Shown piece after piece: positions 26,744 through 35,214 of a stretch of DNA of 64,000 bases. Both the position numbers and the translations under genes were made by a program. Source of the DNA: Sphingobacterium paludis. GTDB taxonomy: Bacteria > Bacteroidota > Bacteroidia > Sphingobacteriales > Sphingobacteriaceae. Position 1 is the first letter of the stretch; every line of letters begins with the position of its first letter. The notes below the pieces were generated by a model. That model was not told where the DNA came from. It saw only the letters and a list, made by a program, of their open reading frames with translations, and made no database searches. The stretch is taken from assembly GCF_004364125.1 (NCBI RefSeq), contig NZ_SNZV01000003.1:62001-126000 (forward strand), written 5' to 3'.

Positions 26744-26951
26744 CTATTTTGTGTTAAAAATAAAATTTTCTGTGCATTAATTTATACATCTTTCAATAGG
26801 CTCCATATTAGATAAACCAGCCGCGGTTTCCTCTCCTTCCTAACACATCGTCGCCTCATGCTTTAACGCCGTTTAATGCGATATATTTTACAATGAAAAC
26901 TATTTTTTTTGGTTTATGCAAATTAAAAAATCATTAACTACCAAAAATAAG

Positions 26952-26965
26952 TAAGTGTTCACTTA
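26952..26965. promoter_or_regulatory. TetR-like palindrome TAAGTG-TT-CACTTA
   Basis: A perfect 6+6 inverted repeat with a 2-bp centre. The shape is like operators of TetR/AcrR regulators. No such regulator is encoded in the window and the site lies 300 bp upstream of exbB and after the SUI1 gene, so its target is unclear. Confidence 0.3.
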
Positions 26966-27075
26966 GTGGTAAATAAGGTCTGTTCGGGTTCTATCCCTAA
27001 CGGATCTTCATTTATGCGCACCGCCAAATACATAGCAACGGTTTAGCTCCAAATTACGCAACCGGTTGTAACTAA

Positions 27076-27426
27076 TTAACCTCCAACCAATTTGACCTGA
27101 TAGGCAGCCGCCTTAAGCATGTCGAATATCCGGTTTTTAAAATCGCCTTGAATTAAAATGATTCCGTCCTTTGCTGAACCGCCAACACCGCATTTTTGTT
27201 TTAATTCTTTTGCTAAATCATTTAAGTCTTCTTCCGTGCCTACAAAACCTTCGACGATTGTAACAACTTTTCCTTTACGGGCTTTCTTATCGAGCATGAC
27301 TTTTAGCCGCTGCTGATTATTGGGCAGGGTGGTAACATCTTCCGAAGGTGTGGATTCTACATAATCAAAGTCGTTGGCTGTTGAATAGACAATGCCTTCA
27401 AATCGTTGCTTTTTTTGTTTCGCCAT
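27076..27426 (-). CDS. SUI1/YciH-type translation initiation factor
   Basis: A 116-residue cytoplasmic protein of the eIF1/SUI1 fold (YciH in E. coli), thought to influence start-site fidelity on the 30S subunit. The conserved block KARKGKVVTIVEGF, DLAKELKQKCGVGGS and IILIQGDFKN covers residues 48-100. Bacterial members are optional, and E. coli yciH mutants are mild. Starts 4 nt after the lipid kinase stop, so the two are probably co-transcribed. Confidence 0.9.
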   Translation of the reverse strand: MAKQKKQRFEGIVYSTANDFDYVESTPSEDVTTLPNNQQRLKVMLDKKARKGKVVTIVEGFVGTEEDLNDLAKELKQKCGVGGSAKDGIILIQGDFKNRIFDMLKAAAYQVKLVGG

Positions 27427-27430
27427 CGTG

Positions 27431-28309
27431 TTAACAAATAATTTTTAAAGATTTATGCTTGATACCGATCTCGAGCTCTCGACCCATTTCTACGGGTTCG
27501 CCATCGACATGCACAGGTCCTTTCTCATCACGAATAATTCTAATATTCTTTCCCGGAAGGATTTCCACGTACTCAGACTGATCGGCACTCTTAGTAAACA
27601 AATGGAAGACCATCTTCGGTAGCAAGTAAAGTGGAAACTTATGCACCACGCAGACGTCCAAGATACCATCGGTAATAGATGCTTGCGGAGCGATATAGGC
27701 ATTGTTACCATATTGGGGCGAGTTTGCGACACTGATCATAAAGGCTTCCTTTTTATATTCTTTCCCATCAATGATAAGGGTATAGGTGCTCGGTTTGAAA
27801 TCCCCCAGCACGTTCATGATCGAGCGTAAATAGCCTACTGGTCCACGGATGTTCTCGGTCGCAAAATGGTCACTCACTGAAGCATCAAACCCGAGGCCGG
27901 TGATATTGAAAAAATTGCGTCCGTTAATTTCGCCCGTATCAACATCTACCGTTTCAAATCTATTGATTCGACGCAGCGCAGCAGACTCATTCAACGGTAT
28001 CCCTAGATACAACGCCAATCCATTTCCAGAACCTTCCGGAATAATTCCCAAGGGCATATCCGTGCCTAGGATAGCCGAACCCACCTCATTGATGGTACCG
28101 TCCCCGCCAACAGCTACTACAGCGTCGTACCCTTCCAGCACAGCAGATTTGCCCAGTTCGTAGGCATGATTTGGATGATCCGTTATTTTGAATGTAGGGT
28201 CAAACTTTTCCAGATCAAGTACTTCCAACACCTGCTTGTTAAAGGCGGTTTTCTTCTTACCGCCCGATATCGGATTGACGACAAACAAAATTCGTTTACG
28301 TTGACGCAT
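27431..28309 (-). CDS. diacylglycerol-kinase-like lipid kinase (YegS/DagK family)
   Basis: A 292-residue soluble or peripheral kinase with the DAGK catalytic domain. Signatures: VNPISGGKKK (11-20), the nucleotide loop VAVGGDGTINEV (66-76) and IPEGSGNGLALYLG (90-103). These proteins phosphorylate diacylglycerol, sphingoid bases or related lipids; a sphingolipid substrate is possible because Sphingobacteriaceae make sphingolipids, but that is only inference. The ATG at 28309 begins the conserved domain; the upstream in-frame extension lacks similarity and runs towards the metK promoter region. Confidence 0.88.
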   Translation of the reverse strand: MRQRKRILFVVNPISGGKKKTAFNKQVLEVLDLEKFDPTFKITDHPNHAYELGKSAVLEGYDAVVAVGGDGTINEVGSAILGTDMPLGIIPEGSGNGLALYLGIPLNESAALRRINRFETVDVDTGEINGRNFFNITGLGFDASVSDHFATENIRGPVGYLRSIMNVLGDFKPSTYTLIIDGKEYKKEAFMISVANSPQYGNNAYIAPQASITDGILDVCVVHKFPLYLLPKMVFHLFTKSADQSEYVEILPGKNIRIIRDEKGPVHVDGEPVEMGRELEIGIKHKSLKIIC

Positions 28310-28510
28310 CGTATACTTCCATTTTAAGGTTATAAAGATATAGAATTGCGACCACCAATTTATATACCTCCATCGTTTATTTATTTCCTGCACGCGTATA
28401 GACGGCATGCCGATGAATGTGTTTGGCCATCGAAATACGCTGCAGACAAATGTGGCATAGCTTTTACAAAACATTTTTGCTTTCGGTTTCCTTTATCAGG
28501 GAAAGGTTTG

Positions 28511-28519
28511 TATTTTTGC
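28511..28519 (+). promoter_or_regulatory. -7 promoter element for metK
   Basis: TATTTTTGC, an exact TAnnTTTG match. Transcription would start about 6-10 nt later, just before the riboswitch, leaving a leader of about 140 nt. No -33 TTG at standard spacing. Confidence 0.55.
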
Positions 28520-28530
28520 TAACAAAAAAT

Positions 28531-28604
28531 GTGGACTGATTTGCGTATGGCATAATGAAAGATGTCATAGGAGATTGCAACCACAGTAAAAAAGTGCTAA
28601 AACC
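28531..28604 (+). ncRNA. probable SAM-II riboswitch (metK leader)
   Basis: The leader matches the SAM-II (SAM-alpha) aptamer as I remember it. Stem P1 is GTGG (28531-28534) with CCAC (28581-28584). A GATTTG follows the first strand; TTGCA (28575-28579) precedes the second; and the tail has GTAAAAAAGTGCTAAAACC ending at 28604, with the near-invariant GCTAAAA. Where the metagenomic SAM-II has CC in the loop and GG in the tail, here GG (28570-28571) faces CC (28603-28604), a compensatory swap. The loop carries an extra 8-bp hairpin, TATGGCAT/ATGTCATA (28546-28569). It lies just upstream of SAM synthetase, the expected target. A covariance-model search would settle the assignment. Confidence 0.75.
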
Positions 28605-28641
28605 AACATTTCTGTTTTTCCACTTTCGTTGCATCTCTCCT
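28569..28641 (+). promoter_or_regulatory. alternative hairpin competing with the SAM-II aptamer
   Basis: AGGAGA (28569-28574) pairs with TCTCCT (28636-28641), TGCAAC (28576-28581) with GTTGCA (28628-28633), and AAAGTG (28591-28596) with CACTTT (28621-28626): 18 bp in one irregular helix. The 5' strands are conserved aptamer parts, so this fold and the aptamer exclude each other. It ends 26 nt before the metK ATG. A switching role is inference. Confidence 0.55.
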
Positions 28642-28667
28642 GCTCTCGCAATCTAAAAAAACGCTTA

Positions 28668-29921
28668 ATGGCATATTTATTTACTTCAGAGTCGGTGTCC
28701 GAAGGGCACCCAGATAAAGTAGCAGATCAAATTTCTGACGCTTTGATCGATAATTTTCTGGCTTGGGATGAAGATTCCCGCGTAGCCATAGAGACGTTGG
28801 TTACGACCGGGCAAGTGGTTTTGGCTGGAGAGGTGAAATCAAAAATCTATTTGGATGTTCAAAAGATCGCGCGATCTGTCATTCAAAAGATCGGGTATAC
28901 GAAGTCAGAATACATGTTTGAAGCAAATTCATGTGGTGTACTGTCCGCTATTCACGAACAATCTGCCGAAATCAATCAAGGTGTCGATCGTAAAACAAAA
29001 CAAGAACAGGGAGCCGGTGATCAAGGCATTATGTTTGGATACGCAAACAACGAAACCGAAAACTACATGCCGCTTGCATTGGACCTTGCGCACCGCTTGT
29101 TATTCGAATTGGCAGCCTTACGTCGAGAAAATGGAGAAATTACGTACTTGCGGCCTGACGCGAAATCGCAGGTGACGCTTGAGTATAGCGACGACCATAA
29201 ACCCCAGCGCATCGACACTATTGTGATCTCTACGCAGCACGACGACTTTGCTCCTGAAGCAGAGATGCTTAACAAGATAACCGAAGATGTGAAAAACATC
29301 TTGGTTCCCCGTGTAAAAGCTCAATTAAAGCCGGAACTTCAGGCTTTATTCAACGATAATATCAAGTTTCACGTGAACCCTACCGGAAAATTTGTGATAG
29401 GTGGTCCTCATGGCGACACAGGCTTGACAGGCCGTAAGATTATTGTGGATACCTATGGCGGCAAAGGAGCACACGGAGGTGGTGCTTTCTCTGGAAAAGA
29501 CCCGTCCAAAGTAGATCGTTCCGCAGCTTACGCCACCCGACATATTGCTAAAAACCTTGTCGCGGCAGGTGTTGCAGATGAAATTCTTGTACAAATTTCG
29601 TACGCAATCGGTGTTAAAGACCCGATGGGCATCTATGTAAATACCTATGGAACCAGTAAGGTTAATCTTTCCGATGGTGAGATTTCAAATAAAATCGCAG
29701 AAATTTTTGACATGACCCCTTACGGTATTGAAACCCGTCTTGGCCTTCGGAACCCGATATATGCGGAAACCGCTGCCTATGGACATATGGGCAGAACGCC
29801 AAAAACGGTTAGCAAAACGTTCGAAAGCTCCACGGGCGAAACAAAAACTGTCGAGGTGGAATTGTTTACATGGGAAAAGTTGGACTACGTCGAAAAAATA
29901 AAGACAGCATTCTCGCTGTAA
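28668..29921 (+). CDS. metK: S-adenosylmethionine synthetase
   Basis: A 417-residue cytoplasmic enzyme that makes SAM from methionine and ATP. Signatures: SEGHPDK (11-17) at the ATP site, [12 protein letters not shown] (116-127), and [19 protein letters not shown] with the phosphate-binding loop near 270-290. The ATG at 28668 gives the standard [17 protein letters not shown] start; a TTG at 28629 lies within the leader structure and is rejected. No Shine-Dalgarno is visible, as common in Bacteroidota. Expression is probably under SAM feedback through the upstream riboswitch. Terminator follows. Confidence 0.98.
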   Translation: MAYLFTSESVSEGHPDKVADQISDALIDNFLAWDEDSRVAIETLVTTGQVVLAGEVKSKIYLDVQKIARSVIQKIGYTKSEYMFEANSCGVLSAIHEQSAEINQGVDRKTKQEQGAGDQGIMFGYANNETENYMPLALDLAHRLLFELAALRRENGEITYLRPDAKSQVTLEYSDDHKPQRIDTIVISTQHDDFAPEAEMLNKITEDVKNILVPRVKAQLKPELQALFNDNIKFHVNPTGKFVIGGPHGDTGLTGRKIIVDTYGGKGAHGGGAFSGKDPSKVDRSAAYATRHIAKNLVAAGVADEILVQISYAIGVKDPMGIYVNTYGTSKVNLSDGEISNKIAEIFDMTPYGIETRLGLRNPIYAETAAYGHMGRTPKTVSKTFESSTGETKTVEVELFTWEKLDYVEKIKTAFSL

Positions 29922-29935
29922 TAAAGTGAAGTATT

Positions 29936-29975
29936 CAAGATCAGTGTCTAAAAACGGTGCTGATCTTGCTTCTTT
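29936..29975 (+). terminator. metK terminator
   Basis: CAAGATCAG (29936-29944) pairs with CTGATCTTG (29960-29968), 9 bp with a 15-nt loop, followed by CTTCTTTT. It lies between convergent metK and the DUF58 gene and could serve both. Confidence 0.75.
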
Positions 29976-29981
29976 TCATTC

Positions 29982-31310
29982 TTACAATAACCCTCGCGCC
30001 TTTATCTCTAAATACTTATTTATAGCGTTGATCGTCAGATCCTCTGGCGCGGTATAAATCGTTTGAATGCCTTGTCTATTCAATTCTTGAATAACCAAAT
30101 TCTTTTCGTAAACGAACTTCTCTGCTATGACTTGATTGTAGACATCAATCAACTTCGCCCCGCCCGCGTTGGACATCGCGATAAGTTCCGTGTTTTTAAA
30201 TACCACAACAACCACGATATGTGTTTTGGCGAGCATGCGCAAATACGGCATTTGCCTAGCCAAGGCATCTACTGTCTCGAAGTTGGTATACAACATAAGC
30301 AAGGAGCGCTTGTTAATATGTCGATTGCAAAATGCATAAAGGTTGCCAAACTCAGACTCTTGGAAATCTGTTTCTATGCCATACAGTTTCTCTGATATAA
30401 TCCGCATTTGATTGTTTCGCTTCTCAGCAGAGACATGGTTTCCTACGTCTTTTGAAAATGTCAACATGCCCGCTCTATCTTGTTTGATAATCGCTGCATT
30501 AGCAAGCACCAAAGTCGAATTAATAGCATAGTCCAATAAGGTGAGTCCTTGGAAAGGCATCCGCATAACCCGACCGCAATCTATCAAAGCGTAGATAGGC
30601 TGCGATCGCTCTTCCTGATATTGATTGACTTGCAATTTTTTATGTTTTGCCGTAGCCTTCCAATTGACGTGTCTAAACTCATCCCCCCTAACATAGGAGC
30701 GAATATGATCAAATTCCAACGTTGCCCCAATTTTCCGAACCCGTTTAATCCCCAGCTCGACCAAGCGGTCTGTTGTTGCCAATAGCTGGTACTTACGCAT
30801 TTGTATGAACGAAGGATAGCAAGATATCGTCTGTGGATCTTGCAAGGTAAATTTTCGTTCAAAAAGACCCACATGATGAACAAGCACGTGACAACGTGTA
30901 AACGTATACACACCTCGACTGGTGGGGCGTATGGTATAGCGAAGACGTTTTGTTTGTCGAGCGGCTAACGGCAAAGCGAAGCTGATATCGCGCAATTGGA
31001 GTTGCGCGGGAAACTCCTCCAGCACGCGTATACCGACTTTTAACGGATAAAAGCTCTGCACGATAATGCCCATTTCATTCTCGTCACCATTGGAAAGCTT
31101 TTCAGGATAGTCGCGAGCGATAACAATAAGGTTTTTCTTCGCATAGAGCACAACAATATCCCATGCGCAAGATCCTACAAAAATCCAAAAAAGAAGCGAA
31201 GCAACGATGAAAAACGCTTGTATAAAAAATGACAGCACGAAACAGGTGGCGAGAAGCAGTACGCCATAAAAGAAAATATTTGTAAGATACAGGTTTCGTA
31301 TAAAACGCAT
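29982..31310 (-). CDS. DUF58 domain protein (MoxR-associated)
   Basis: A 442-residue protein with two N-terminal transmembrane helices (about 10-50) and a C-terminal vWA-like DUF58 domain. The diagnostic motif is seen in spaced form: GATLEFDHIRSYVRGDEFRH, then VNWKATAKHKKL and YQEERSQPIYALIDCGR. DUF58 proteins nearly always pair with MoxR ATPases and are thought to act in assembly or maturation of membrane or periplasmic complexes. The start overlaps the moxR stop by one base (TAATG), so translation is coupled. Last gene of the cluster. Confidence 0.9.
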   Translation of the reverse strand: MRFIRNLYLTNIFFYGVLLLATCFVLSFFIQAFFIVASLLFWIFVGSCAWDIVVLYAKKNLIVIARDYPEKLSNGDENEMGIIVQSFYPLKVGIRVLEEFPAQLQLRDISFALPLAARQTKRLRYTIRPTSRGVYTFTRCHVLVHHVGLFERKFTLQDPQTISCYPSFIQMRKYQLLATTDRLVELGIKRVRKIGATLEFDHIRSYVRGDEFRHVNWKATAKHKKLQVNQYQEERSQPIYALIDCGRVMRMPFQGLTLLDYAINSTLVLANAAIIKQDRAGMLTFSKDVGNHVSAEKRNNQMRIISEKLYGIETDFQESEFGNLYAFCNRHINKRSLLMLYTNFETVDALARQMPYLRMLAKTHIVVVVVFKNTELIAMSNAGGAKLIDVYNQVIAEKFVYEKNLVIQELNRQGIQTIYTAPEDLTINAINKYLEIKARGLL

Positions 31311-32305
31311 TATCGTGGTATTTCTATACTATCTACAATTTGCCGAATGATGTAATCGCTTGTAAAGCCCTCCATTTCCTTTTCAGGAGTCAATATGACG
31401 CGGTGCCCCAACACGTTAGGAGCGACATACTTTACATCATCAGGTGTTATAAAATCCCGGCCTTGTAAGGCAGCGCAAGCTTTAGAGGCCTCTAGTAATG
31501 CAATGGACGCTCTAGGCGATGCGCCCAAGGTAAGATTCGGATTGGAGCGTGTATTGAAAATTACCTGCACGATATAGCTGAACACTTCGTCATGCACAAA
31601 AACCTGCTTGATAAGATCTTGGAAGTGGAGGAGCTCCTCCGTATCAACCACAGGCTGTACCAATTCTTCCTTGTTTTTTGCTTTTTGCGCATGGTGTTCA
31701 CGAAGGATATCCATTTCTTCTTCGAAAGCTGGGTAGCCGACGTTGATCTTAAACAAAAAACGGTCAAGCTGTGCTTCGGGAAGGCGGTATGTGCCCTCGT
31801 GTTCGATTGGATTTTGGGTCGCGAAAACCACAAACGGGCGTGGTACCGCATAGGTGTGTCCGTCAACCGTTACTTGATATTCGGACATACATTCAAACAA
31901 CGAGGATTGCGTTTTGGCAGGTGCGCGGTTGATTTCGTCAATTAAAACAATGTTTCCAAAAATAGGCCCTTTAAGAAAGCGAAATTCATTTGTTTTAAGA
32001 TCCAATATCGAGGATCCGGTCACGTCTGACGGCATGAGGTCGGGCGTGAACTGAATGCGTTTGAAGTCTCCATGTGTACTTTTTGCAATCAGTTTTGCAG
32101 TCAACGTTTTAGCGACGCCGGGCATACCTTCTATCAACGAATGTCCTGCCGCGAGTATGGAAATAAGTAATTTCCGGATCACATCATCCTGCCCGACGAT
32201 CACCTTTTTAACTTCCGAAGCAACAGCGCCCATCTTTGCCTCCAATACAGTTAAGTCAATCCTGTTTTCAAAATCAGGCGCATATTTACTATCTAGCTCG
32301 CTCAT
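31310..32305 (-). CDS. MoxR family AAA+ ATPase
   Basis: A 331-residue AAA+ ATPase, chaperone-like. Walker A is GMPGVAKT (60-67) and Walker B is LIDEINRAP (121-129); FATQNPIEHEGTYRLPEAQLDR-type sensor region lies near 170-190 with the arginine finger after it. MoxR proteins load metals or help assemble substrate complexes, usually via a DUF58/vWA partner, encoded next door. ATGA overlap with the upstream DUF4350 gene. Confidence 0.95.
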   Translation of the reverse strand: MSELDSKYAPDFENRIDLTVLEAKMGAVASEVKKVIVGQDDVIRKLLISILAAGHSLIEGMPGVAKTLTAKLIAKSTHGDFKRIQFTPDLMPSDVTGSSILDLKTNEFRFLKGPIFGNIVLIDEINRAPAKTQSSLFECMSEYQVTVDGHTYAVPRPFVVFATQNPIEHEGTYRLPEAQLDRFLFKINVGYPAFEEEMDILREHHAQKAKNKEELVQPVVDTEELLHFQDLIKQVFVHDEVFSYIVQVIFNTRSNPNLTLGASPRASIALLEASKACAALQGRDFITPDDVKYVAPNVLGHRVILTPEKEMEGFTSDYIIRQIVDSIEIPR

Positions 32306-33516
32306 AATATATTGGCTTTATTTTTAAATTCTTCAATCTGTTTATTGATTTCGATCAGTTCGTCGTCGGTTGTCGCGGTGACTTTGCGATACTTTATGAC
32401 TAACGCTATGATGTACTCACAGTCCGCAAGCGGGACCCCGCTTTTCGTAGAGAGATGCTTGGCAAACCCAGGCTCGTCCAGTGTCAGCGTATCCAATAGA
32501 AAATTGATGCGAATGTCGTAAAGAAAATACTCAATTTTCTTTTGTACCAAATTACCTGGATTACCACTTTCGTAATATAACGTGGCGATAGTCTTTGCAA
32601 ACTCTTTCGACATGTTTTTCTCCGGCTCTATAACCGGTATCGCCATCTGTTCGCGTTTGCTCCGAAACAGCAAAAACAAGAGCAAGCCAAATAGCAAGAT
32701 GTACCAAGCTTGTTTTAGACCTTCGTTTTGCAACAAAACACGCAATGGTGTCTGAACCGCATCATTACTTTTAGCCCGTGCGTCGTACCAAAAAACATCG
32801 GGGCGCTTTAATAGTTTCAAAGCAGTGGCGGCATAGTTGTAGTTCGGCTCCTTCAACATGTAATAGTTGGTGAACATGAGGGGTTCGAGATGGAGCAAGA
32901 AACGTCCTTTTTTTCGCCTAACTTCCACAAAATTAGGAACTTCCCGACCTTCGGCTTGAAAATAGCCGATCTTACTTATACCAACAGAATCAATCTCATA
33001 AAACAATCCGGGATAGTCCAAATCTTTGTAGAAAGCCTTTGTTCCGTCTGTCAACGTGAAAGGCCGATCTTTAATATCTATCGCGTCATTGAAGTCTCGT
33101 GGATAATAGTATTCTTGATCTAGACCAAGCGTATCCAGCAACGCTATGGATAAGCTGTTCGCGGAAATAAAAACTTCGCCGCCCCGTTCTACATAAGCAA
33201 CAAGTTCGGCAACCGCTTCTTTTCCATCATACATTCCATCAACGATGTAGACTAGGCTGCCCCTTTCTTTTCCGCGGAGGAAACCCTTCAAGTCTGGATA
33301 ATTCATGGCAGTAAAGTCGCGGACTTTAGCCTCATTGCCTAATATTTTTGAAAGCTCCGTTCGGGTAAAAAACAGTCCGTAAGGGATCTTGTCTCGTTGG
33401 TCATATGTTCTCGTCCAGTCGATTTGTCTATCACGGGTCAGGTCCACGAGGGCAATCGTTAAAAAAGTCAACACAAGTAAGATGACACCCAATTTCCCTG
33501 AACTTTTCATTGCCAT
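32302..33516 (-). CDS. DUF4350 domain-containing membrane protein
   Basis: A 404-residue protein with an N-terminal anchor (about 9-26), a periplasmic region with a ThuA/glutamine-amidotransferase-like DUF4350 fold (GSLVYIVDGMYDG and GGEVFISANSLS), a second membrane helix (about 270-290, AWYILLFGLLLFLLF) and a cytoplasmic tail of about 110 residues. Two starts fit: ATG at 33516, or ATG at 33510, which makes an ATGA overlap with the upstream stop. In other bacteria DUF4350 genes sit with moxR and DUF58. Function unknown. Confidence 0.8.
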   Translation of the reverse strand: MAMKSSGKLGVILLVLTFLTIALVDLTRDRQIDWTRTYDQRDKIPYGLFFTRTELSKILGNEAKVRDFTAMNYPDLKGFLRGKERGSLVYIVDGMYDGKEAVAELVAYVERGGEVFISANSLSIALLDTLGLDQEYYYPRDFNDAIDIKDRPFTLTDGTKAFYKDLDYPGLFYEIDSVGISKIGYFQAEGREVPNFVEVRRKKGRFLLHLEPLMFTNYYMLKEPNYNYAATALKLLKRPDVFWYDARAKSNDAVQTPLRVLLQNEGLKQAWYILLFGLLLFLLFRSKREQMAIPVIEPEKNMSKEFAKTIATLYYESGNPGNLVQKKIEYFLYDIRINFLLDTLTLDEPGFAKHLSTKSGVPLADCEYIIALVIKYRKVTATTDDELIEINKQIEEFKNKANIL

Positions 33517-34310
33517 TTTGCTTGAAAATTTAAGAAATAATGTGAAAAAGCCTCGTACTTCTTATCATCGAGCGACATCCCTCCATACCATACCCGGTTG
33601 AGGATGTCCACGTTGCCTGCAAACTCTTTCTTGAGTTGATCATCTTTCAACTCATCGATGAGTTCCACGTGCGATTTCGAGTGTTTCCAATCAATTAACC
33701 CTTTCTTTGCCAAAAGCTGTATGTTCAGTAAGTTCAAGTAACGTATCGCACGGACAAAATCACCTTCCGTTCTCGCTTGGTCAATATAGCGCGTCAAATC
33801 AAGATCCAAGAGATTTTTCTCGACGAACTTTATTTCTTCTACATCGTCGTCCTTTTCATCGCTGGGGTTTAACCAGCGCTTGCGGGATATGACTACACGA
33901 TACACGATCCATATTAGCACGACGATGGCAATTACCGCCAAAAGTTTGTAGAAAATGTCGGAAAACTGGAATGCGTTTGTATTGGGAAACAATTGATCCA
34001 ACCACCTGCCTATACGATCGAAAATCCGTTTGAACAGACTTACCTGATTGACATGTTCTTTGTCGTAATCAAACTCCTCTGTTTTATAGGGTATTGAGCG
34101 TATGGAAAATTCGGCCGTATCCACCTTTGGCATATTCTGGAAAGATGGTACATGATCATAGTAGCCTTCTGCTAAAAAATCGACATCTTCTGGATAATCG
34201 GTAGGAAGGCTATCTGGGGAAAGTTGGCTGGGTATGGTATCTTGGGCATGACAAAAGAGGAGCATCATACCATAGATGATGCCTAAACACTGCATTTTAA
34301 CGGACATCAT
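33507..34310 (-). CDS. DUF4129 domain-containing membrane protein
   Basis: A 267-residue protein: signal-like N-terminus (about 1-22), a Pro/Asp-rich periplasmic segment, one transmembrane helix (about 120-142, LLAVIAIVVLIWIVYRVV) and a C-terminal cytoplasmic DUF4129-type helical domain (about 175-260; ARTEGDFVRAIRYLNLLNIQLL). DUF4129 is regularly found beside MoxR and DUF4350; some relatives are fused to transglutaminase. No catalytic residues recognised. Confidence 0.78.
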   Translation of the reverse strand: MMSVKMQCLGIIYGMMLLFCHAQDTIPSQLSPDSLPTDYPEDVDFLAEGYYDHVPSFQNMPKVDTAEFSIRSIPYKTEEFDYDKEHVNQVSLFKRIFDRIGRWLDQLFPNTNAFQFSDIFYKLLAVIAIVVLIWIVYRVVISRKRWLNPSDEKDDDVEEIKFVEKNLLDLDLTRYIDQARTEGDFVRAIRYLNLLNIQLLAKKGLIDWKHSKSHVELIDELKDDQLKKEFAGNVDILNRVWYGGMSLDDKKYEAFSHYFLNFQAKWQ

Positions 34311-35214
34311 CTCGCCCTCCCAAACGCTCTATTTTTTCGTAAATATCTTGACCATACTTAATTTCTTTCGCTGTTTCGTAAATAATGCCGTAAACCAATA
34401 CGGAAGACATGTAATATACGATAGAAAGAAATACGACCACCGTTGCACCTAAAGAAACCAGCATCCGCCCTAAAAGCGTATTGAAAAAAGTGTCATCAAA
34501 ACCAATGGTGTTGTAAGCGATCAAACCGAATATGATGGTAGGCATCAGCGAAAGCATCATTAACAAAATTTGAAATACAAAACTGACGATATACGAAGAG
34601 ACGCTGTAATCAACTATCTTTTTTCGCAGGATCGAAAAAGTTTCTTGCAGACTGCTTGTTGCGTCGAAATAGCCTTCCCGATAGAATAAAAACGAACAAA
34701 AGAACCAAACACCAATAAAGGCGCTTAAAATCCCAATCGCAAAGCTTCCTACAAGCGGAATAAACGCTAAGATGAGCACACAAATCATAAATGGAATAGC
34801 CAGAATTAGCGTTGCCACGATAGATACCGCTAAAAATTTAAGGTATAGGGCGATATGTTGCACAAAGGCCTGCCAGACATCAGCCGAATTGAAATCCGTA
34901 TTTCGATTGTTCTTAAGCAGAATAAAGTACTCGATGGCTAGTCCAAAGAAAACCATACCGACCAACAACAACAATCCGATGGCTATAGAAGCTATCCCAA
35001 AAATATCCAGCGACTCGCTAAAGCGCGCTGTTGAAGTCAGATTGATCTTCGTGGTAATATAGTATACCAAAACCAACATGCCGCAGAGCGGTATAACCGC
35101 GAGTCGAAAAATGGTATAAAAGAAGTGCTTTAAGACAATCCGCAGGAGATTGATAAAGTCTTGCACGATTTCGCCGAGCTTCCTTTCTCTTCTAAATTCA
35201 AACGCTATGTCCAT
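34297..35214 (-). CDS. polytopic membrane protein of the MoxR cluster, hypothetical
   Basis: A 305-residue protein with about six hydrophobic helices (near 35-55, 70-100, 120-150, 155-175, 205-235, 250-275) and a short charged C-terminus ending YEKIERLGGRDDVR. It overlaps the SpoIIM-like gene by 10 nt and the DUF4129 gene by 14 nt, so it belongs to the same translational unit. I do not recognise a named family with certainty; it resembles DUF4013/DUF975-like integral membrane proteins in helix layout. Confidence 0.75.
   Translation of the reverse strand: MDIAFEFRRERKLGEIVQDFINLLRIVLKHFFYTIFRLAVIPLCGMLVLVYYITTKINLTSTARFSESLDIFGIASIAIGLLLLVGMVFFGLAIEYFILLKNNRNTDFNSADVWQAFVQHIALYLKFLAVSIVATLILAIPFMICVLILAFIPLVGSFAIGILSAFIGVWFFCSFLFYREGYFDATSSLQETFSILRKKIVDYSVSSYIVSFVFQILLMMLSLMPTIIFGLIAYNTIGFDDTFFNTLLGRMLVSLGATVVVFLSIVYYMSSVLVYGIIYETAKEIKYGQDIYEKIERLGGRDDVR

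Larger units (their letters stand above)
26641..27075. other. intergenic region between SUI1 gene and exbB
   Basis: About 435 nt with no convincing gene. It holds the exbB promoter (26735-26743) and an isolated TetR-type palindrome (26952-26965), both listed separately, and otherwise AT-rich sequence. No terminator is evident for the upstream minus-strand gene. Confidence 0.6.

Noticed and set aside
28310..28474. N-terminal extension of the lipid kinase
   Set aside because: No similarity to the DAGK domain; the domain starts at the ATG at 28309.
28629..28667. TTG start 13 codons upstream for MetK
   Set aside because: It lies in the leader helix and precedes the invariant [17 protein letters not shown] start.
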